Counted from the stretch's first letter, positions 51,507-60,632 are shown. The stretch: DNA of 64,000 nt from Streptomyces sp. MUM 178J (GCF_022414575.1 NZ_JADWYQ010000022.1:1-64000); one strand, 5' to 3'. Notes: generated from the sequence alone by a model not told the origin. Numbers and translations are program-made.

Positions 51507-51977
51507 GTGTCGGGCGACGTCTACGCCTGGGAGAGCAGCCACTGGGCCGTGATATTCCACAGCTGCGGCTGCTGCAACCCGCTCGTACGGGCCGCCGCGT
51601 ACGAGAAGTGGTGCCGGCTCGTCGAGCGCCGCGAGGAGTCCACCCGCCGTCGGCGGCGTGAACGGCTTGCGCGGGACCCCATACGCCTGGGGCCCGCCCG
51701 CAAGGCCGTACTCCTGCGCAGCGGCGGGCACTGTGAGAACCCCGCCTGCGCGGGGCAGCCGGCCGACGTCACGGACCGGGGTGAGCCGATACTCGAGGTG
51801 GACCACATCGTGGAGATCACCCGCGACGGCCCCGACCACCCGAGCCAGATGATCGCGCTCTGCCCGAACTGCCATGCCGTCAAAACCCGTGGGCGGAGCC
51901 GGGATGCTCTGCGCAAGACCTTCCTCGAGGTCGCTCTGGAGCGGCACCGGCAGATGAACAGAAGTTTGGACGGCTGA
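51507..51977 (+). CDS. HNH endonuclease domain protein
   Basis: Encodes 156 residues from a GTG. The nuclease core is GHCENPACAGQPADV, EVDHIVEITRDGPDHPSQMIALCPNCHAVKTRG, with both Cys pairs and the catalytic DH. The N-terminus has another Cys cluster (CGCCNP) and a helix rich in Arg/Glu. Restriction-type or prophage-remnant HNH proteins look like this. Its 3' end overlaps the convergent kinase gene by about 98 bases, which is unusual and suggests that one end is wrongly assigned or recently changed. Confidence 0.8.
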   Translation: MSGDVYAWESSHWAVIFHSCGCCNPLVRAAAYEKWCRLVERREESTRRRRRERLARDPIRLGPARKAVLLRSGGHCENPACAGQPADVTDRGEPILEVDHIVEITRDGPDHPSQMIALCPNCHAVKTRGRSRDALRKTFLEVALERHRQMNRSLDG

Positions 51978-52524
51978 GGGGGGCGAGTGCCGTCGCCGCC
52001 AGGACGGCGTCCACCGTCTCGGCGGCCGACTGTGGAGCGTTGTCGATCCACGCCCCCTCGTCGGCGAGTTCCTCGCGGGCCGCCGCGTCCAGCGGTGCCC
52101 AGTTCGTCGTCAGCGTCTTGTCACGCGCGAGGTTGCGCTGCCAGGCCGTGTCCGGGCCGGGGGCCAGGACGATCACATGGAGCGGGCGGGTGACGAGCGT
52201 GCGGCGGTAGAACGCCAGATGGGAGCGGCGTACGACCACGTCGTCGATCACCGGAAGGAATCCGGCGGCGGCGAAACTGTCCGCCAGCAGACAGGCGTTG
52301 CGGGCGCGCAGGAGGATCTGGCGGTCGGCCTCCCGGTCCCCCTCCGGTGTGGGATGACGCCCGCCGGAGACGATCATCTCTTGGAGGCGGTCGACCTCGA
52401 TGTGCGCGGCCTTCGGGAAGCATGCCGCCAGGGCGGCGGCCACCGTGGACTTGCCGCTTCCGGGGATGCCGGTCAGCAGGACCGCCCCGGCGGCCGGTTC
52501 GGTGTCGACGGGGGTGGGCTCCAT
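51880..52524 (-). CDS. AAA-family P-loop kinase-like protein
   Basis: Encodes 214 residues from the ATG at 52524 with GGAG upstream. Walker A is LLTGIPGSGKSTVAAALAA near residue 18. LPVIDDVVVRRSHLAFYRR and VIVLAPGPDTAWQRNLARDK fit AAA_33/zeta-like small-molecule kinases such as chloramphenicol phosphotransferase-type or gluconate-kinase-like proteins. The substrate is unknown. The final 30 residues overlap the convergent HNH gene and look less conserved (Arg/Pro-rich). Confidence 0.8.
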   Translation of the reverse strand: MEPTPVDTEPAAGAVLLTGIPGSGKSTVAAALAACFPKAAHIEVDRLQEMIVSGGRHPTPEGDREADRQILLRARNACLLADSFAAAGFLPVIDDVVVRRSHLAFYRRTLVTRPLHVIVLAPGPDTAWQRNLARDKTLTTNWAPLDAAAREELADEGAWIDNAPQSAAETVDAVLAATALAPLSRPNFCSSAGAAPERPRGRSCAEHPGSAHGF

Positions 52525-52810
52525 GGCGCTCCGCTCACGCTCGGGGTCGAAGACGTCGATTGTCCCTGCCGCCGCGTCGCCGGCGAACGAACGGCCTCTC
52601 CCCGAAGCCGAGCCGGGAGCAAGCCTCCGGACCGCGTAATGCCTTCGGCCGTGTCCTCGACACGGTGCGGCCTCAGAATGAGCAACCAGGCGTACTGGGC
52701 GTGCTGGGTGTGACGGCTGTTTCAAGCGCCGGAGCGGCTGGAAGACGCAGCGCTTCCGGGGCTTGAGGAACAGGGTCCGGGGCGGCGCCCCGCCCCCGCT
52801 CCCGCTCCTG

Positions 52811-53887
52811 TCAGATCGTCGCCGCGTCGATCACGAAGCGATAGCGGACGTCACTCGCCAGCACCCGCTCGTACGCCTCGTTGATCTGGTCCGCGCGGAT
52901 CAGTTCGATCTCCGCGCCCAGGCCGTGCTCCGCGCAGAAGTCCAGCATCTCCTGGGTCTCGGGGATGCCGCCGATCGCCGAGCCGGCGAGGGTCTTGCGG
53001 CCGAGCATGAGGGAGAAGACGTTGAGCGAGACGGGCTCTTCGGGTGCGCCCACGTTCACCAGCGCGCCGCCCGTCTTCAGCAGGCGGAGATACGCGTCGA
53101 ACGGCAGCGGGGCGGAGACCGTGGAGACGATCAGGTCGAAGTGGCCGGCCAGCTTCTCGAAGGTGGTCTCGTCGCTGGTCGCGTAGTAGTGGTCCGCGCC
53201 CAGCCGCAGCCCGTCGTCCTTCTTGCGGAGCGACTGGCTGAGGACACTCACCTCGGCCCCCATCGCATGCGCGATCTTGACGCCCATGTGGCCAAGGCCG
53301 CCGAGGCCGACGATCGCGACGCGCTTGCCCGGGCCCGCCTTCCAGTGGGCGAGGGGCGAGTAGAGGGTGATGCCGGCGCACAGCAGCGGTGCGGCGACGT
53401 CCAGGGGCAGTTGGTCGGGGATGCGCAGCGTGTACTGCTCGTCCACGACGATGTGCGTGGAGTAGCCGCCGTACGTGGGGTCGCCGTTCCTGTCGAGCCC
53501 GTTGTACGTGGCGACGCTGCCGCCCGTGCAGTACTGGTGGAGGCCGGCCCGGCAGTTGTCGCACTCGCGGCAGGAGTCGACCATGCAGCCCACGCCCACC
53601 CGGTCGCCCACGGCGAACCTGGTCACGCCGGGGCCGACCTCGGTGACCACGCCCGCGATCTCGTGGCCGGGGACCATCGGGAAGATGCCCTCGGTCCAGC
53701 CGTCGCGGGCCTGGTGGATGTCGGAGTGGCAGATGCCCGAGTACTTGATCTCGATCAGGACGTCATGCTCGCCGACCGGACGGCGGGGGATGGCGGTCCG
53801 CTCCAGCGGCGCCTTGGCGGAGGGAGCCGCGTACGCGGGAACGGTGCTGTGCTGGATGTCGGTCTGGGAGGTGATCTGAGAGGTCAT
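52811..53887 (-). CDS. Zinc-dependent alcohol dehydrogenase (YahK/Ahr-like)
   Basis: Encodes 358 residues from the ATG at 53887. Catalytic zinc ligands are in [10 protein letters not shown] and PGHEIAGVV. Structural zinc Cys are in [17 protein letters not shown]. The Rossmann motif is [24 protein letters not shown], consistent with NADP(H). It belongs to the cinnamyl-alcohol-dehydrogenase group reducing aldehydes. It is divergent from an XRE-type regulator gene, a standard arrangement for control of the dehydrogenase. Confidence 0.93.
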   Translation of the reverse strand: MTSQITSQTDIQHSTVPAYAAPSAKAPLERTAIPRRPVGEHDVLIEIKYSGICHSDIHQARDGWTEGIFPMVPGHEIAGVVTEVGPGVTRFAVGDRVGVGCMVDSCRECDNCRAGLHQYCTGGSVATYNGLDRNGDPTYGGYSTHIVVDEQYTLRIPDQLPLDVAAPLLCAGITLYSPLAHWKAGPGKRVAIVGLGGLGHMGVKIAHAMGAEVSVLSQSLRKKDDGLRLGADHYYATSDETTFEKLAGHFDLIVSTVSAPLPFDAYLRLLKTGGALVNVGAPEEPVSLNVFSLMLGRKTLAGSAIGGIPETQEMLDFCAEHGLGAEIELIRADQINEAYERVLASDVRYRFVIDAATI

Positions 53888-54030
53888 GGGCATCAGCCTG
53901 CGACCCTGCGACGCTGCCACCCAGCCCTCTGTTCTGCGTACGACCTGGGTGCGTACCACCGGCGTGCCTACCACTGGCAGTGACAGGTTCCCGCGCCCCC
54001 GTCCGGTCGACGCCCGTAATACTGGCTGCT

Positions 54031-54897
54031 ATGGACCAGCGTGCCGAACTCAGCGAATTCCTCCGCTCCCGCCGGGCCCGGCTGCGCCCCGAGGACGTGG
54101 GCCTGCCGCAGTTCGGCAGGCGCCGCCGGGTGCCGGGGCTGCGCCGTGAGGAGCTGGCGCAGCTGGCCGGTGTGTCCGTGGCGTACTACACCCGTCTCGA
54201 ACAGGGCCATGGCCGCAATGTCTCGCTGGAGGTGCTGGACTCCATCGCCCGGGCCCTGCGGCTGACCGACGCGGAGCGGGACCACCTCACCCACCTGGCG
54301 AAGCCCAAGCAGCAGAAGAAGCACCGCCGGCCGACGTCCCGGCCGCAGCAGATGCGTCCGGCGCTGCAGCAGCTGCTGGACGCCATGGAGACGGTTCCCG
54401 CCTACGTCCTGGGGCGGCGGCTGGACATCGTGGGCTGGAACCGGATGGCCCGTGCCCTGCTGGGCGACGTCGCCGCGCTGCCCGCCAAGGAGCGCAATAT
54501 GGCGTGGCAGGTCTTCCTCGACCCCAACGCCCGCGATCTGTACGTGGACTGGGAGGGCAAGGCGAGGGACGTGGTGAGCTTTCTGCGCATGTACGCGGGG
54601 TGCTCGGCCGACGATCCGCTGCTGCCGGGGCTGATCGGCGAGCTGTCGGTGCGGAGCGAGGAGTTCCGGACGCTCTGGGCGGCGCACACCGTGCAGGACA
54701 AGTGCTTCGGAACCAAGGTGCTGCGCCATCCGCTGGTGGGCGAGCTGACCCTGTCGCACGAGACGTTCCAGCTGCCGGAGGACCATGATCTGTCGCTGGT
54801 GACGTACCACGCGGAGCCGGGGACCCGGTCGGCCGAGTCGCTGCGGCTGCTGGCGGGCTGGGGCGTGGAGGAGGTGCAGGAGCGGCAGCAGGACTGA
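54031..54897 (+). CDS. XRE-family regulator with MmyB-like ligand domain
   Basis: Encodes 288 residues. The N-terminal HTH is VPGLRREELAQLAGVSVAYYTRLEQGHGRNVSLEVL at residues about 35-75. The C-terminal MmyB-like (MLTR) domain has AYVLGRRLDIVGWNRMARALLGD and FLDPNARDLYVDWEGKARDVV, typical for Streptomyces regulators controlling a divergent short- or medium-chain dehydrogenase. The divergent alcohol dehydrogenase at 52811-53887 is the probable target. Ligand unknown. Confidence 0.92.
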   Translation: MDQRAELSEFLRSRRARLRPEDVGLPQFGRRRRVPGLRREELAQLAGVSVAYYTRLEQGHGRNVSLEVLDSIARALRLTDAERDHLTHLAKPKQQKKHRRPTSRPQQMRPALQQLLDAMETVPAYVLGRRLDIVGWNRMARALLGDVAALPAKERNMAWQVFLDPNARDLYVDWEGKARDVVSFLRMYAGCSADDPLLPGLIGELSVRSEEFRTLWAAHTVQDKCFGTKVLRHPLVGELTLSHETFQLPEDHDLSLVTYHAEPGTRSAESLRLLAGWGVEEVQERQQD

Positions 54898-54934
54898 GCG
54901 GGGCGGCCGGGTGGCGCGCGCACAGGGGAATGTC

Positions 54935-55046
54935 CGCGGACCGCAGACGGCAGACCGCGGACGGCAGCACAGACCGCGGGACCGCAGACGGCAGACGGCA
55001 GACGGCGGACCGCAGACGGCAGAGGGCGGACCGCGGACCGCGGACC
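54935..55046. repeat. Tandem CGGACCGCAGACGGCAGA-type repeats
   Basis: About 110 bases made of repeated GCGGACCGCAGACGGCAGAC-like units with variation in order and number. It lies downstream of the XRE gene, before the terminator hairpin shared with the convergent L,D-transpeptidase gene. Confidence 0.7.
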
Positions 55047-55067
55047 TCAGCGGCGAAGGCGGCAGAC

Positions 55068-55109
55068 GTGAAGGCGGCGTCCCCCGGAGCAGGGGGACGC
55101 CGCCTTCAC
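55068..55109. terminator. Bidirectional terminator hairpin
   Basis: A perfect 18-bp stem (55068-55085 with 55092-55109, GTGAAGGCGGCGTCCCCC and complement) with a GGAGCA loop sits between the convergent XRE and L,D-transpeptidase genes, 17 bases beyond the latter's stop. It can serve both directions. Confidence 0.85.
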
Positions 55110-55125
55110 ACGGTGGTGACGGCCG

Positions 55126-56400
55126 TCAGACCGCGGAGCCGGCCTTCCAGTCGGCCCAGCTCATGTTCCAGCCGTTGAGGCCGTTGTCCGGCTTGATGGT
55201 GGTGTCCTTGGAGTTCATGACGATCACCACATCGCCGACGATCGAGTTGTCGTAGAACCACGCGCCGGGCTGGTTGGGGTCGTTCGCGCCCTGAGCGTCG
55301 TTCAGGCCGACGCAGCCGTGGCTGGTGTTGACGTTGCCGAAGATCGAGTCGGCGCCCCAGTAGTTTCCGTGGATGAAGGTGCCGGACGTGGACAGCCGCA
55401 TGGCGTGCGGCACGTCCTTGATGTCGTACTCGCCCTTGCCGTCGTCGTCCGTGAAGCCGACGGTCGCACCGTTCATCCGGGTCTCCTTGAACTTCTCGGA
55501 GATCACCATCTGACCGTTGTACGTCGGGGTCTCCGGCGAGCCCGCGGAGATCGGGATCGTCTTGACCGTCTTGCCGTCCTGGGTGACCGTCATGGTCTTG
55601 GTCTCGGCGTCGACGGTGGAGACCTGGTTGCGGCCGATCTTGAACGTGACCGTCTTCTTCTGTACGCCGTAGACGCCGTCCGCGCCCTCGACGCCGTCCA
55701 GCTCCATCTTGAGCGTGACGGTGGAGCCTTCCTGCCAGTACTGGTCGGGGCGGAAGTCCAGGCGCTTGGAGTTGAACCAGTGGCCGACCACCTCCTGCCC
55801 GCTGGTGGAGCTCACCGTGATCGCGGACTGCACGGCCTTGCGGTCGTTGATCTCCTTGTTGAAGTTGATCGACACCGGCATGCCGACGCCGACCGTGGAG
55901 CCGTCCTCCGGCGTGAAGTAGCCGATGAAGCTGTTCTCGGGCGAGACGGTGGTGAAGGAGGCGTTCTCGTGGGCCTCCAGGCCGTCGGCGTCCTTGGCGG
56001 TGGCCGCGATCTTGTACGTGGTGGAGCGCTCCAGCTGGTCGTCCGGCTTCCAGCTCTTGCCGTCGGCGGCGAGCGTGCCCTGGACGGACTGGCCCGCGGC
56101 TGTCGTCAGGACCACCTCGGTCAGGGTGCCGTCGGCTACGGTGACCTTGGCGTCGTCGTTGATGCCCACGTTCGTCGCGCCATTCTTGGGCGAGATCGTT
56201 ATTCGGGCCTTCGACGTCTCCTTCGCCGCCGCCTCGTCGACCTGGGCCTGCGACTTCTTGGAGCCGTCGGCGCCGCCGCCGCTCTTGGCGCTGTCACCGT
56301 CGCCGCTGCAGGCCGACAGCACCAGCACGCCGCCGAGCACCGCGGACGCGACCATCAGGCCTCTGCGCCGCTTGCCGTCCGTCATCACACGCTTCTCCAT
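55126..56400 (-). CDS. L,D-transpeptidase lipoprotein with Ig-like domains
   Basis: Encodes 424 residues from an ATG at 56400. A lipoprotein signal (GLMVASAVLGGVLVLSAC) has the lipobox LSAC. Two Ig-like domains (ITISPKNGATNVG, YFTPEDGSTVGVGMPVSINFN) precede the YkuD catalytic domain. That domain has HGNYWGADSIFGNVNTSHGCVGL, with the catalytic His and Cys. It forms 3-3 cross-links in peptidoglycan at the cell surface, like Ldt proteins of mycobacteria and Streptomyces. Confidence 0.95.
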   Translation of the reverse strand: MEKRVMTDGKRRRGLMVASAVLGGVLVLSACSGDGDSAKSGGGADGSKKSQAQVDEAAAKETSKARITISPKNGATNVGINDDAKVTVADGTLTEVVLTTAAGQSVQGTLAADGKSWKPDDQLERSTTYKIAATAKDADGLEAHENASFTTVSPENSFIGYFTPEDGSTVGVGMPVSINFNKEINDRKAVQSAITVSSTSGQEVVGHWFNSKRLDFRPDQYWQEGSTVTLKMELDGVEGADGVYGVQKKTVTFKIGRNQVSTVDAETKTMTVTQDGKTVKTIPISAGSPETPTYNGQMVISEKFKETRMNGATVGFTDDDGKGEYDIKDVPHAMRLSTSGTFIHGNYWGADSIFGNVNTSHGCVGLNDAQGANDPNQPGAWFYDNSIVGDVVIVMNSKDTTIKPDNGLNGWNMSWADWKAGSAV

Positions 56401-56664
56401 CGTCGCCGAACCCCTGACAACCATCTGTTAGGACAACACGCATTCCGGGCCATCCGGTTCCACACCTCTCGGGATGTGGGAAACAACACTCAACGGTCCC
56501 GGCCACTGACAGACGTCGGCGGGGCCCGGCCGGTTGCACCGGGCCCCGCAACGCGTCCGCACTGTGACCGGGGCCCCGCCCCGGGCCCATGAGCAGGCCC
56601 CTGACCCGGGGCGCGATCTGGACTGTGACCTGGACTGTGACCTGGGTCGTGGCCAGAGCCCTTA

Positions 56665-57039
56665 CTAGTGCCGCGCGAGGTCCTCCTCCTGCTCGCCGGC
56701 CCCCTCGTCCGACTCCTCGTCCCCGTCCTCCTCGTCGTGCGCCAGCTCCCAGTCGTCGGCGTCCGGGTCGTAGTCGATCTGCTCGCTGCTCCAGGACGCC
56801 TGCGCCAGCTCCACCCCCGGCACCTCCGCGACGAGGTCGAACGGGTCCACGAGATACGCGAGGGCCTCTGCCTCGTCCTCGCCGACCGCGGACTCGGCGT
56901 GGGTCCGCTCCTCGTCCGGCATGAATTCGTCCGCCGCGATCCGGTCGAGGGCGCCGCCGATCAGCTGCTCCGCGTCATGGACTTCCAGCACCAAATCCAC
57001 CTGGAGCCGTACATACCTAGATGTTTCAGAAGCACTCAT
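56665..57039 (-). CDS. Acidic hypothetical protein
   Basis: Encodes 124 residues from the ATG at 57039. The first 90 residues form a mixed fold (YVRLQVDLVLEVHDAEQLIGGALDRI, then DEAEALAYLVDPFDLVAEVPGVEL). The last 30 residues are extremely acidic (HDEEDGDEESDEGAGEQEED). No membrane segment or known family motif is seen. It lies between the L,D-transpeptidase and the sortase-substrate gene, and is divergent from the latter. Confidence 0.75.
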   Translation of the reverse strand: MSASETSRYVRLQVDLVLEVHDAEQLIGGALDRIAADEFMPDEERTHAESAVGEDEAEALAYLVDPFDLVAEVPGVELAQASWSSEQIDYDPDADDWELAHDEEDGDEESDEGAGEQEEDLARH

Positions 57040-57153
57040 ACGACGGAGGGTAGAGCGCCGCACCCCGCCACCCTCGACTTTCCCGCGGCGGGGCGCGTTC
57101 ACTAGCATCGGCGCACCCACCCAAGTCGAGGATGCCTCAAGGGGGATCGAGCC

Positions 57154-57489
57154 GTGTCCGCCGCACGTCGACCGCTGCTCACCGCCACTGCCGCAGGGAC
57201 GCTGCTGTGTGCGCTGTCCTTCGTCCCCTCGGCCAACGCCACCGCCGAGCAGGAGGCACGGGAGGCGGCGGCACAGCGGCAGAGCGCCGCCGCCCCCCTC
57301 CAGGCCCGGGCCGACGCCGGGTCGCAGGCTCAGGCCCAGGAACGAAACCTGCGGCTGGCGGACACGGGGAGCTTTGACACCACCCCGTATCTGCTCGGCG
57401 GCACCGCGCTGCTGACCGTCGGCGTGGGTCTGGTGACGTACTCGGTGCGCCGCCGCCCCGGTACGCCCGGCGGCACTCCGTACGCCTGA
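57154..57489 (+). CDS. Small LAxTG-type sortase substrate
   Basis: Encodes 111 residues from a GTG with GGGGG upstream. A signal peptide (LLTATAAGTLLCALSFVPSANATA) is followed by an Ala/Gln-rich segment. The C-terminus has LADTG, a membrane span (PYLLGGTALLTVGVGLVTYSV) and RRRPG. This is the class E sortase sorting signal (LAxTG) used in Streptomyces, as in chaplins and other surface proteins. The mature part is only about 45 residues, so it would be a very small wall-anchored peptide. Function unknown. Confidence 0.8.
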   Translation: MSAARRPLLTATAAGTLLCALSFVPSANATAEQEAREAAAQRQSAAAPLQARADAGSQAQAQERNLRLADTGSFDTTPYLLGGTALLTVGVGLVTYSVRRRPGTPGGTPYA

Positions 57490-57530
57490 GGGCCTTCCCC
57501 GGCCTTCCCTGTGTCTGAAGGCTTTGCCGA

Positions 57531-57642
57531 CGCCCGGCCGCCGCAGCACGCACGGCGGCACCCCTGCGCCCGGCCGCCGCAGCACGCACGACGGCCTTCC
57601 CCACGCCCGGCCGCCGCAGCACGCACGGCGGCACCCCTGCGC
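57531..57642. repeat. Three 36-37-base tandem repeats
   Basis: Three copies of a unit starting CGCCCGGCCGCCGCAGCACG and continuing CACGGCGGCACCCCTG lie at about 57531, 57567 and 57604, with period 36 and 37 bases. They are between the sortase-substrate gene and the end of hutH. The unit is itself partly self-complementary. Confidence 0.75.
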
Positions 57643-57690
57643 CTGAGGAGCCTGCCGCATGCCCCCGGGCCCGTACGCCCGGGACGCGGC

Positions 57691-59268
57691 TCAGCCCAGC
57701 GGGCCCGTCACCGGTTCCACGGCCTCGATCAGCCGGCCCTCCCGCACGAACGCCTCCGCGGCCTGTAGATCCGGCGAGAGGAACCGGTCCGGCCCCGGGC
57801 CCTCCACGCCGGCCGCACGCAGCGCGGCGATCGCGGCGCGTGAGGCGGGGGCGGGGGTCAGCCCCTCGCGCAGTTCGACGGCGCGGGCCGCCGCGTACAG
57901 CTCGACCGCGAGGATGCGGCTCAGCCCGGCGACGGCGGTGCGCAGCTTCCGGGCCGCGGACCAGCCCATGGAGACATGGTCCTCCTGCATCGCGGAGGAG
58001 GGGATCGAGTCGGCCGAGGCCGGTACGGCGAGCCGCTTGAGCTCGCTGACCAGGGCGGCCTGCGTGTACTGGGCGATCATCAGTCCGGAGTCCACGCCCG
58101 GGTCGTCGGCGAGGAAGGGCGGCAGCCCGTGGGAGCGGCTCTTGTCGAGGAGCCGGTCGGTGCGGCGCTCCGCGATGGAGCCGAGGTCGGCGGCGGCGAC
58201 CGCGAGGAAGTCGAGGACGTAGGCGATGGGCGCGCCGTGGAAGTTGCCGTTGGACTCGACCCTCCCTCCCCCAGGGCCTTCGGCCTGGGAGGCGCCCCCA
58301 AGGAGGACGACCGGGTTGTCGACGGCGGCGGCCAGCTCCCGCTCGGCGACCAGACGGGCGTGGGCGAGGGTGTCGCGGCCCGCGCCGGCGACCTGGGGGG
58401 CGCAGCGCACCGAGTACGCGTCCTGGACGCGGGGGGCCTCGTCCTGCTGGAAGTGGCCGACGAGCCCGGACCCCTTGAGCACCGCGCTCATGTTGGCGGC
58501 GGCGACGGCCTGGCCGGGGTGGGGGCGGATGGTGTGCAGTTCGGGGGCGAGCACCCGGTCCGTGCCGAGCAGCGCCTCGAGGGTGAGGGCCGCGGTGATG
58601 TCGGCGGAGGTGTACAGGCGCTGGAGGTCGGCGATGGCCATGATCAGCATGCCGAGCATGCCGTCGGTGCCGTTGAGGAGGGCGAGGCCCTCCTTCTCGT
58701 GCAGCACGACGGGCTTGATGCCGTGCTCGGCGAGCAGCTCGCCTGCGGGGCGCACGACGCCGTCCGGGCCCTCTGCGTCGCCCTCTCCCATCAGGGTGAG
58801 GGCGCAGTGGGACAGCGGGGCGAGGTCGCCGGAGCAGCCCAGAGAGCCGTACTCGTGGACGACGGGGGTGATGCCGGCGTTCAGGACGTCCGCCATGGTC
58901 TGCGCGACCTCGGGGCGTACGCCGGTGCGCCCGGAGGCCACGGTCTTCAGCCGCAGGAACATCAACGCACGGACCACCTCGCGCTCCACGCGCGGGCCCA
59001 TGCCCGCGGCGTGCGAACGGACGAGGTTGCGCTGGAGCTGGGTGCGCAGATCGTGGCTGATGTGGCGGGTGGCGAGCGCGCCGAAGCCGGTCGACACGCC
59101 GTACACAGGCTCGGGCTTGGCGGCCAGCGCCTCCACGATCTCCCGCGCGGCCGTGAGCGCGGCCAGCGCCTGCTCGGACAGCTCGATCCTGGCGTTTCCG
59201 CGGGCCACGGCGATGACGTCCTCGGCGGTGGTCCCGGACGTCCCGACCACCACAGTGTGCATATCCAT
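57691..59268 (-). CDS. hutH: Histidine ammonia-lyase
   Basis: Encodes 525 residues from the ATG at 59268. Family blocks are YGVSTGFGALATRHI, LGCSGDLAPLSHCALTLMGEG (site of the methylidene-imidazolone cofactor), and QEDHVSMGWSAARKL. The tripeptide forming the cofactor reads Cys-Ser-Gly instead of the textbook Ala-Ser-Gly, which is, from memory, normal for Streptomyces enzymes. It converts histidine to urocanate. It lies next to a GGDEF gene, in the order seen in S. coelicolor. Confidence 0.95.
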   Translation of the reverse strand: MDMHTVVVGTSGTTAEDVIAVARGNARIELSEQALAALTAAREIVEALAAKPEPVYGVSTGFGALATRHISHDLRTQLQRNLVRSHAAGMGPRVEREVVRALMFLRLKTVASGRTGVRPEVAQTMADVLNAGITPVVHEYGSLGCSGDLAPLSHCALTLMGEGDAEGPDGVVRPAGELLAEHGIKPVVLHEKEGLALLNGTDGMLGMLIMAIADLQRLYTSADITAALTLEALLGTDRVLAPELHTIRPHPGQAVAAANMSAVLKGSGLVGHFQQDEAPRVQDAYSVRCAPQVAGAGRDTLAHARLVAERELAAAVDNPVVLLGGASQAEGPGGGRVESNGNFHGAPIAYVLDFLAVAAADLGSIAERRTDRLLDKSRSHGLPPFLADDPGVDSGLMIAQYTQAALVSELKRLAVPASADSIPSSAMQEDHVSMGWSAARKLRTAVAGLSRILAVELYAAARAVELREGLTPAPASRAAIAALRAAGVEGPGPDRFLSPDLQAAEAFVREGRLIEAVEPVTGPLG

Positions 59269-59300
59269 ATTCAGCAGCCTACGGACTGAATCGCAACCTG

Positions 59301-60464
59301 TCACCGGGGGGATTCGGGCGGCCCGTCCTGCGGACGTGCGGCGCGGAAGCTACGGCGCTCGCCGGGCGGGCGCGGCGGGGCGTCGGCGAGCCGGAGGACC
59401 GCGCCGTCGCGGCCGGCCACCACGGGCTTCAGGGAATGCGCGGCCTTCGCCCGGTACTGGGCGGCGTCGGCGAGCCGGAACAGGCGGCGGGCGGAGCGGA
59501 CCTCGCCGATCGGATCCCCGGTGGAGGCGACCCCGCAGGCGACGCCCTCGCCCAGCTCCAACTCCGCTGCCCTTCTGCAGAGTTCGTCGGCCACACGGAC
59601 CACGTCGTCGGCGGTCGGGCCGAGGGCGACCAGGCAGAACTCGTCCCCGCCCAGACGGGCGGCCAGCGCTCCGGGAAGCATCGCGCCGCAGAGGGACAGC
59701 ACGGAGCCGAACCGCTCCAGCAGACGGTCGCCGACGGCGTGGCCGAGGGTGTCGTTGACCTGCTTGAGGCCGTTGAGGTCGCAGACCACGAGGCTGACGA
59801 CGTTGCCGTCGGCGCGGTGCCGCTCCAGCGCCTCGTCGAGGCGTGCGTCGACGGCCCGGCGGTTCGCCAGCCCGGTGAGAGGGTCGGTGAAGGCGAGCCT
59901 GCGGACCTCTTCCAGGCGCTCGGTCTGCGCGATGCCCGCGGCGACGACCGAGGCCAGAACGGTGGCGAAGTCGGCGTCCTCGCGGTCGAAGACGGGGGCG
60001 CGGAGGGGGCGGGCGACATAGAGCTCGCCCCAGGCGCGGCCGTGCAGCACGATAGGCGCGACGACGCAGCAGCCGCGGCCCCGGCGGCGGAGGGCGGCCA
60101 CCCGCTGGTGGCAGTAGCCGTGGCCGTCCTCGGCCGGGCCGTCGACGGTCTCCACCCACGCGTCGGGCTCGCCGCCGCCCGCCCATCGCTCGTGCAGAAA
60201 TTCGGCGATTTCCGGGAAGTTGTGAACGGGGTAGGTCTCCGACTCCGGGAACTCCTCCTCGCCGTCGGCCAGTGCGCCCACGTTGACGAGCACCCTGAGC
60301 CGCCCCAGGTCGCGCTCCCACACCGAGAGCGCCGCGAAAGACCCGCCGAGCGCCTCGCGGGCGCCGTGGGCGGCGGCGCGCCAGGAGTCGCGGGGGGTCT
60401 GGGCGGCGGCCATGCTCTGCGCGAGGGCGACCACGGTCCGCAACCGCCGATCCTCAGCCATCAT
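59301..60464 (-). CDS. cdgE: GAF-GGDEF diguanylate cyclase
   Basis: Encodes 387 residues. Residues about 10-180 look like a GAF sensor domain (SFAALSVWERDLGRLRVLVN, GRGCCVVAPIVLHGRAWGELYVAR). The GGDEF domain starts LAFTDPLTGLANRRAVDARL and carries an intact active site RLGGDEFCLV near 290. The allosteric RxxD is not obvious. It would make cyclic di-GMP, which in Streptomyces controls sporulation through BldD. The symbol follows the S. coelicolor gene beside hutH, from memory. Confidence 0.85.
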   Translation of the reverse strand: MMAEDRRLRTVVALAQSMAAAQTPRDSWRAAAHGAREALGGSFAALSVWERDLGRLRVLVNVGALADGEEEFPESETYPVHNFPEIAEFLHERWAGGGEPDAWVETVDGPAEDGHGYCHQRVAALRRRGRGCCVVAPIVLHGRAWGELYVARPLRAPVFDREDADFATVLASVVAAGIAQTERLEEVRRLAFTDPLTGLANRRAVDARLDEALERHRADGNVVSLVVCDLNGLKQVNDTLGHAVGDRLLERFGSVLSLCGAMLPGALAARLGGDEFCLVALGPTADDVVRVADELCRRAAELELGEGVACGVASTGDPIGEVRSARRLFRLADAAQYRAKAAHSLKPVVAGRDGAVLRLADAPPRPPGERRSFRAARPQDGPPESPR

Positions 60465-60513
60465 CCCAGCCTATGCCGTTCTGCCCGCATCCGGTCACCG
60501 ATCGTGACGCCCT

Positions 60514-60632
60514 GGGGCCTGCGGACCACTCGCGGCACAGGCAGCACCCCCGGGGCCTGCGGACCACTCGCGGCACAGGCAGCACCCCGGGACCTGCGGA
60601 CCACTCGCGGCGCAGGCAGCACCCCCGGGGCG
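60514..60632. repeat. Three 37-38-base tandem repeats
   Basis: Units beginning GGGGCCTGCGGACCACTCGC and ending CAGGCAGCACCCCC lie at 60514, 60552 and 60589, with two or three substitutions between copies. They occupy the gap between the GGDEF gene and the enoyl-CoA hydratase gene. Confidence 0.8.

Noticed and set aside
54935..55046. Possible CRISPR array from regularly repeated units
   Set aside because: Units are contiguous or shuffled, without unique spacers, and no cas genes are present.
60514..60632. Possible CRISPR array
   Set aside because: Only three head-to-tail copies with no spacer sequence between them.
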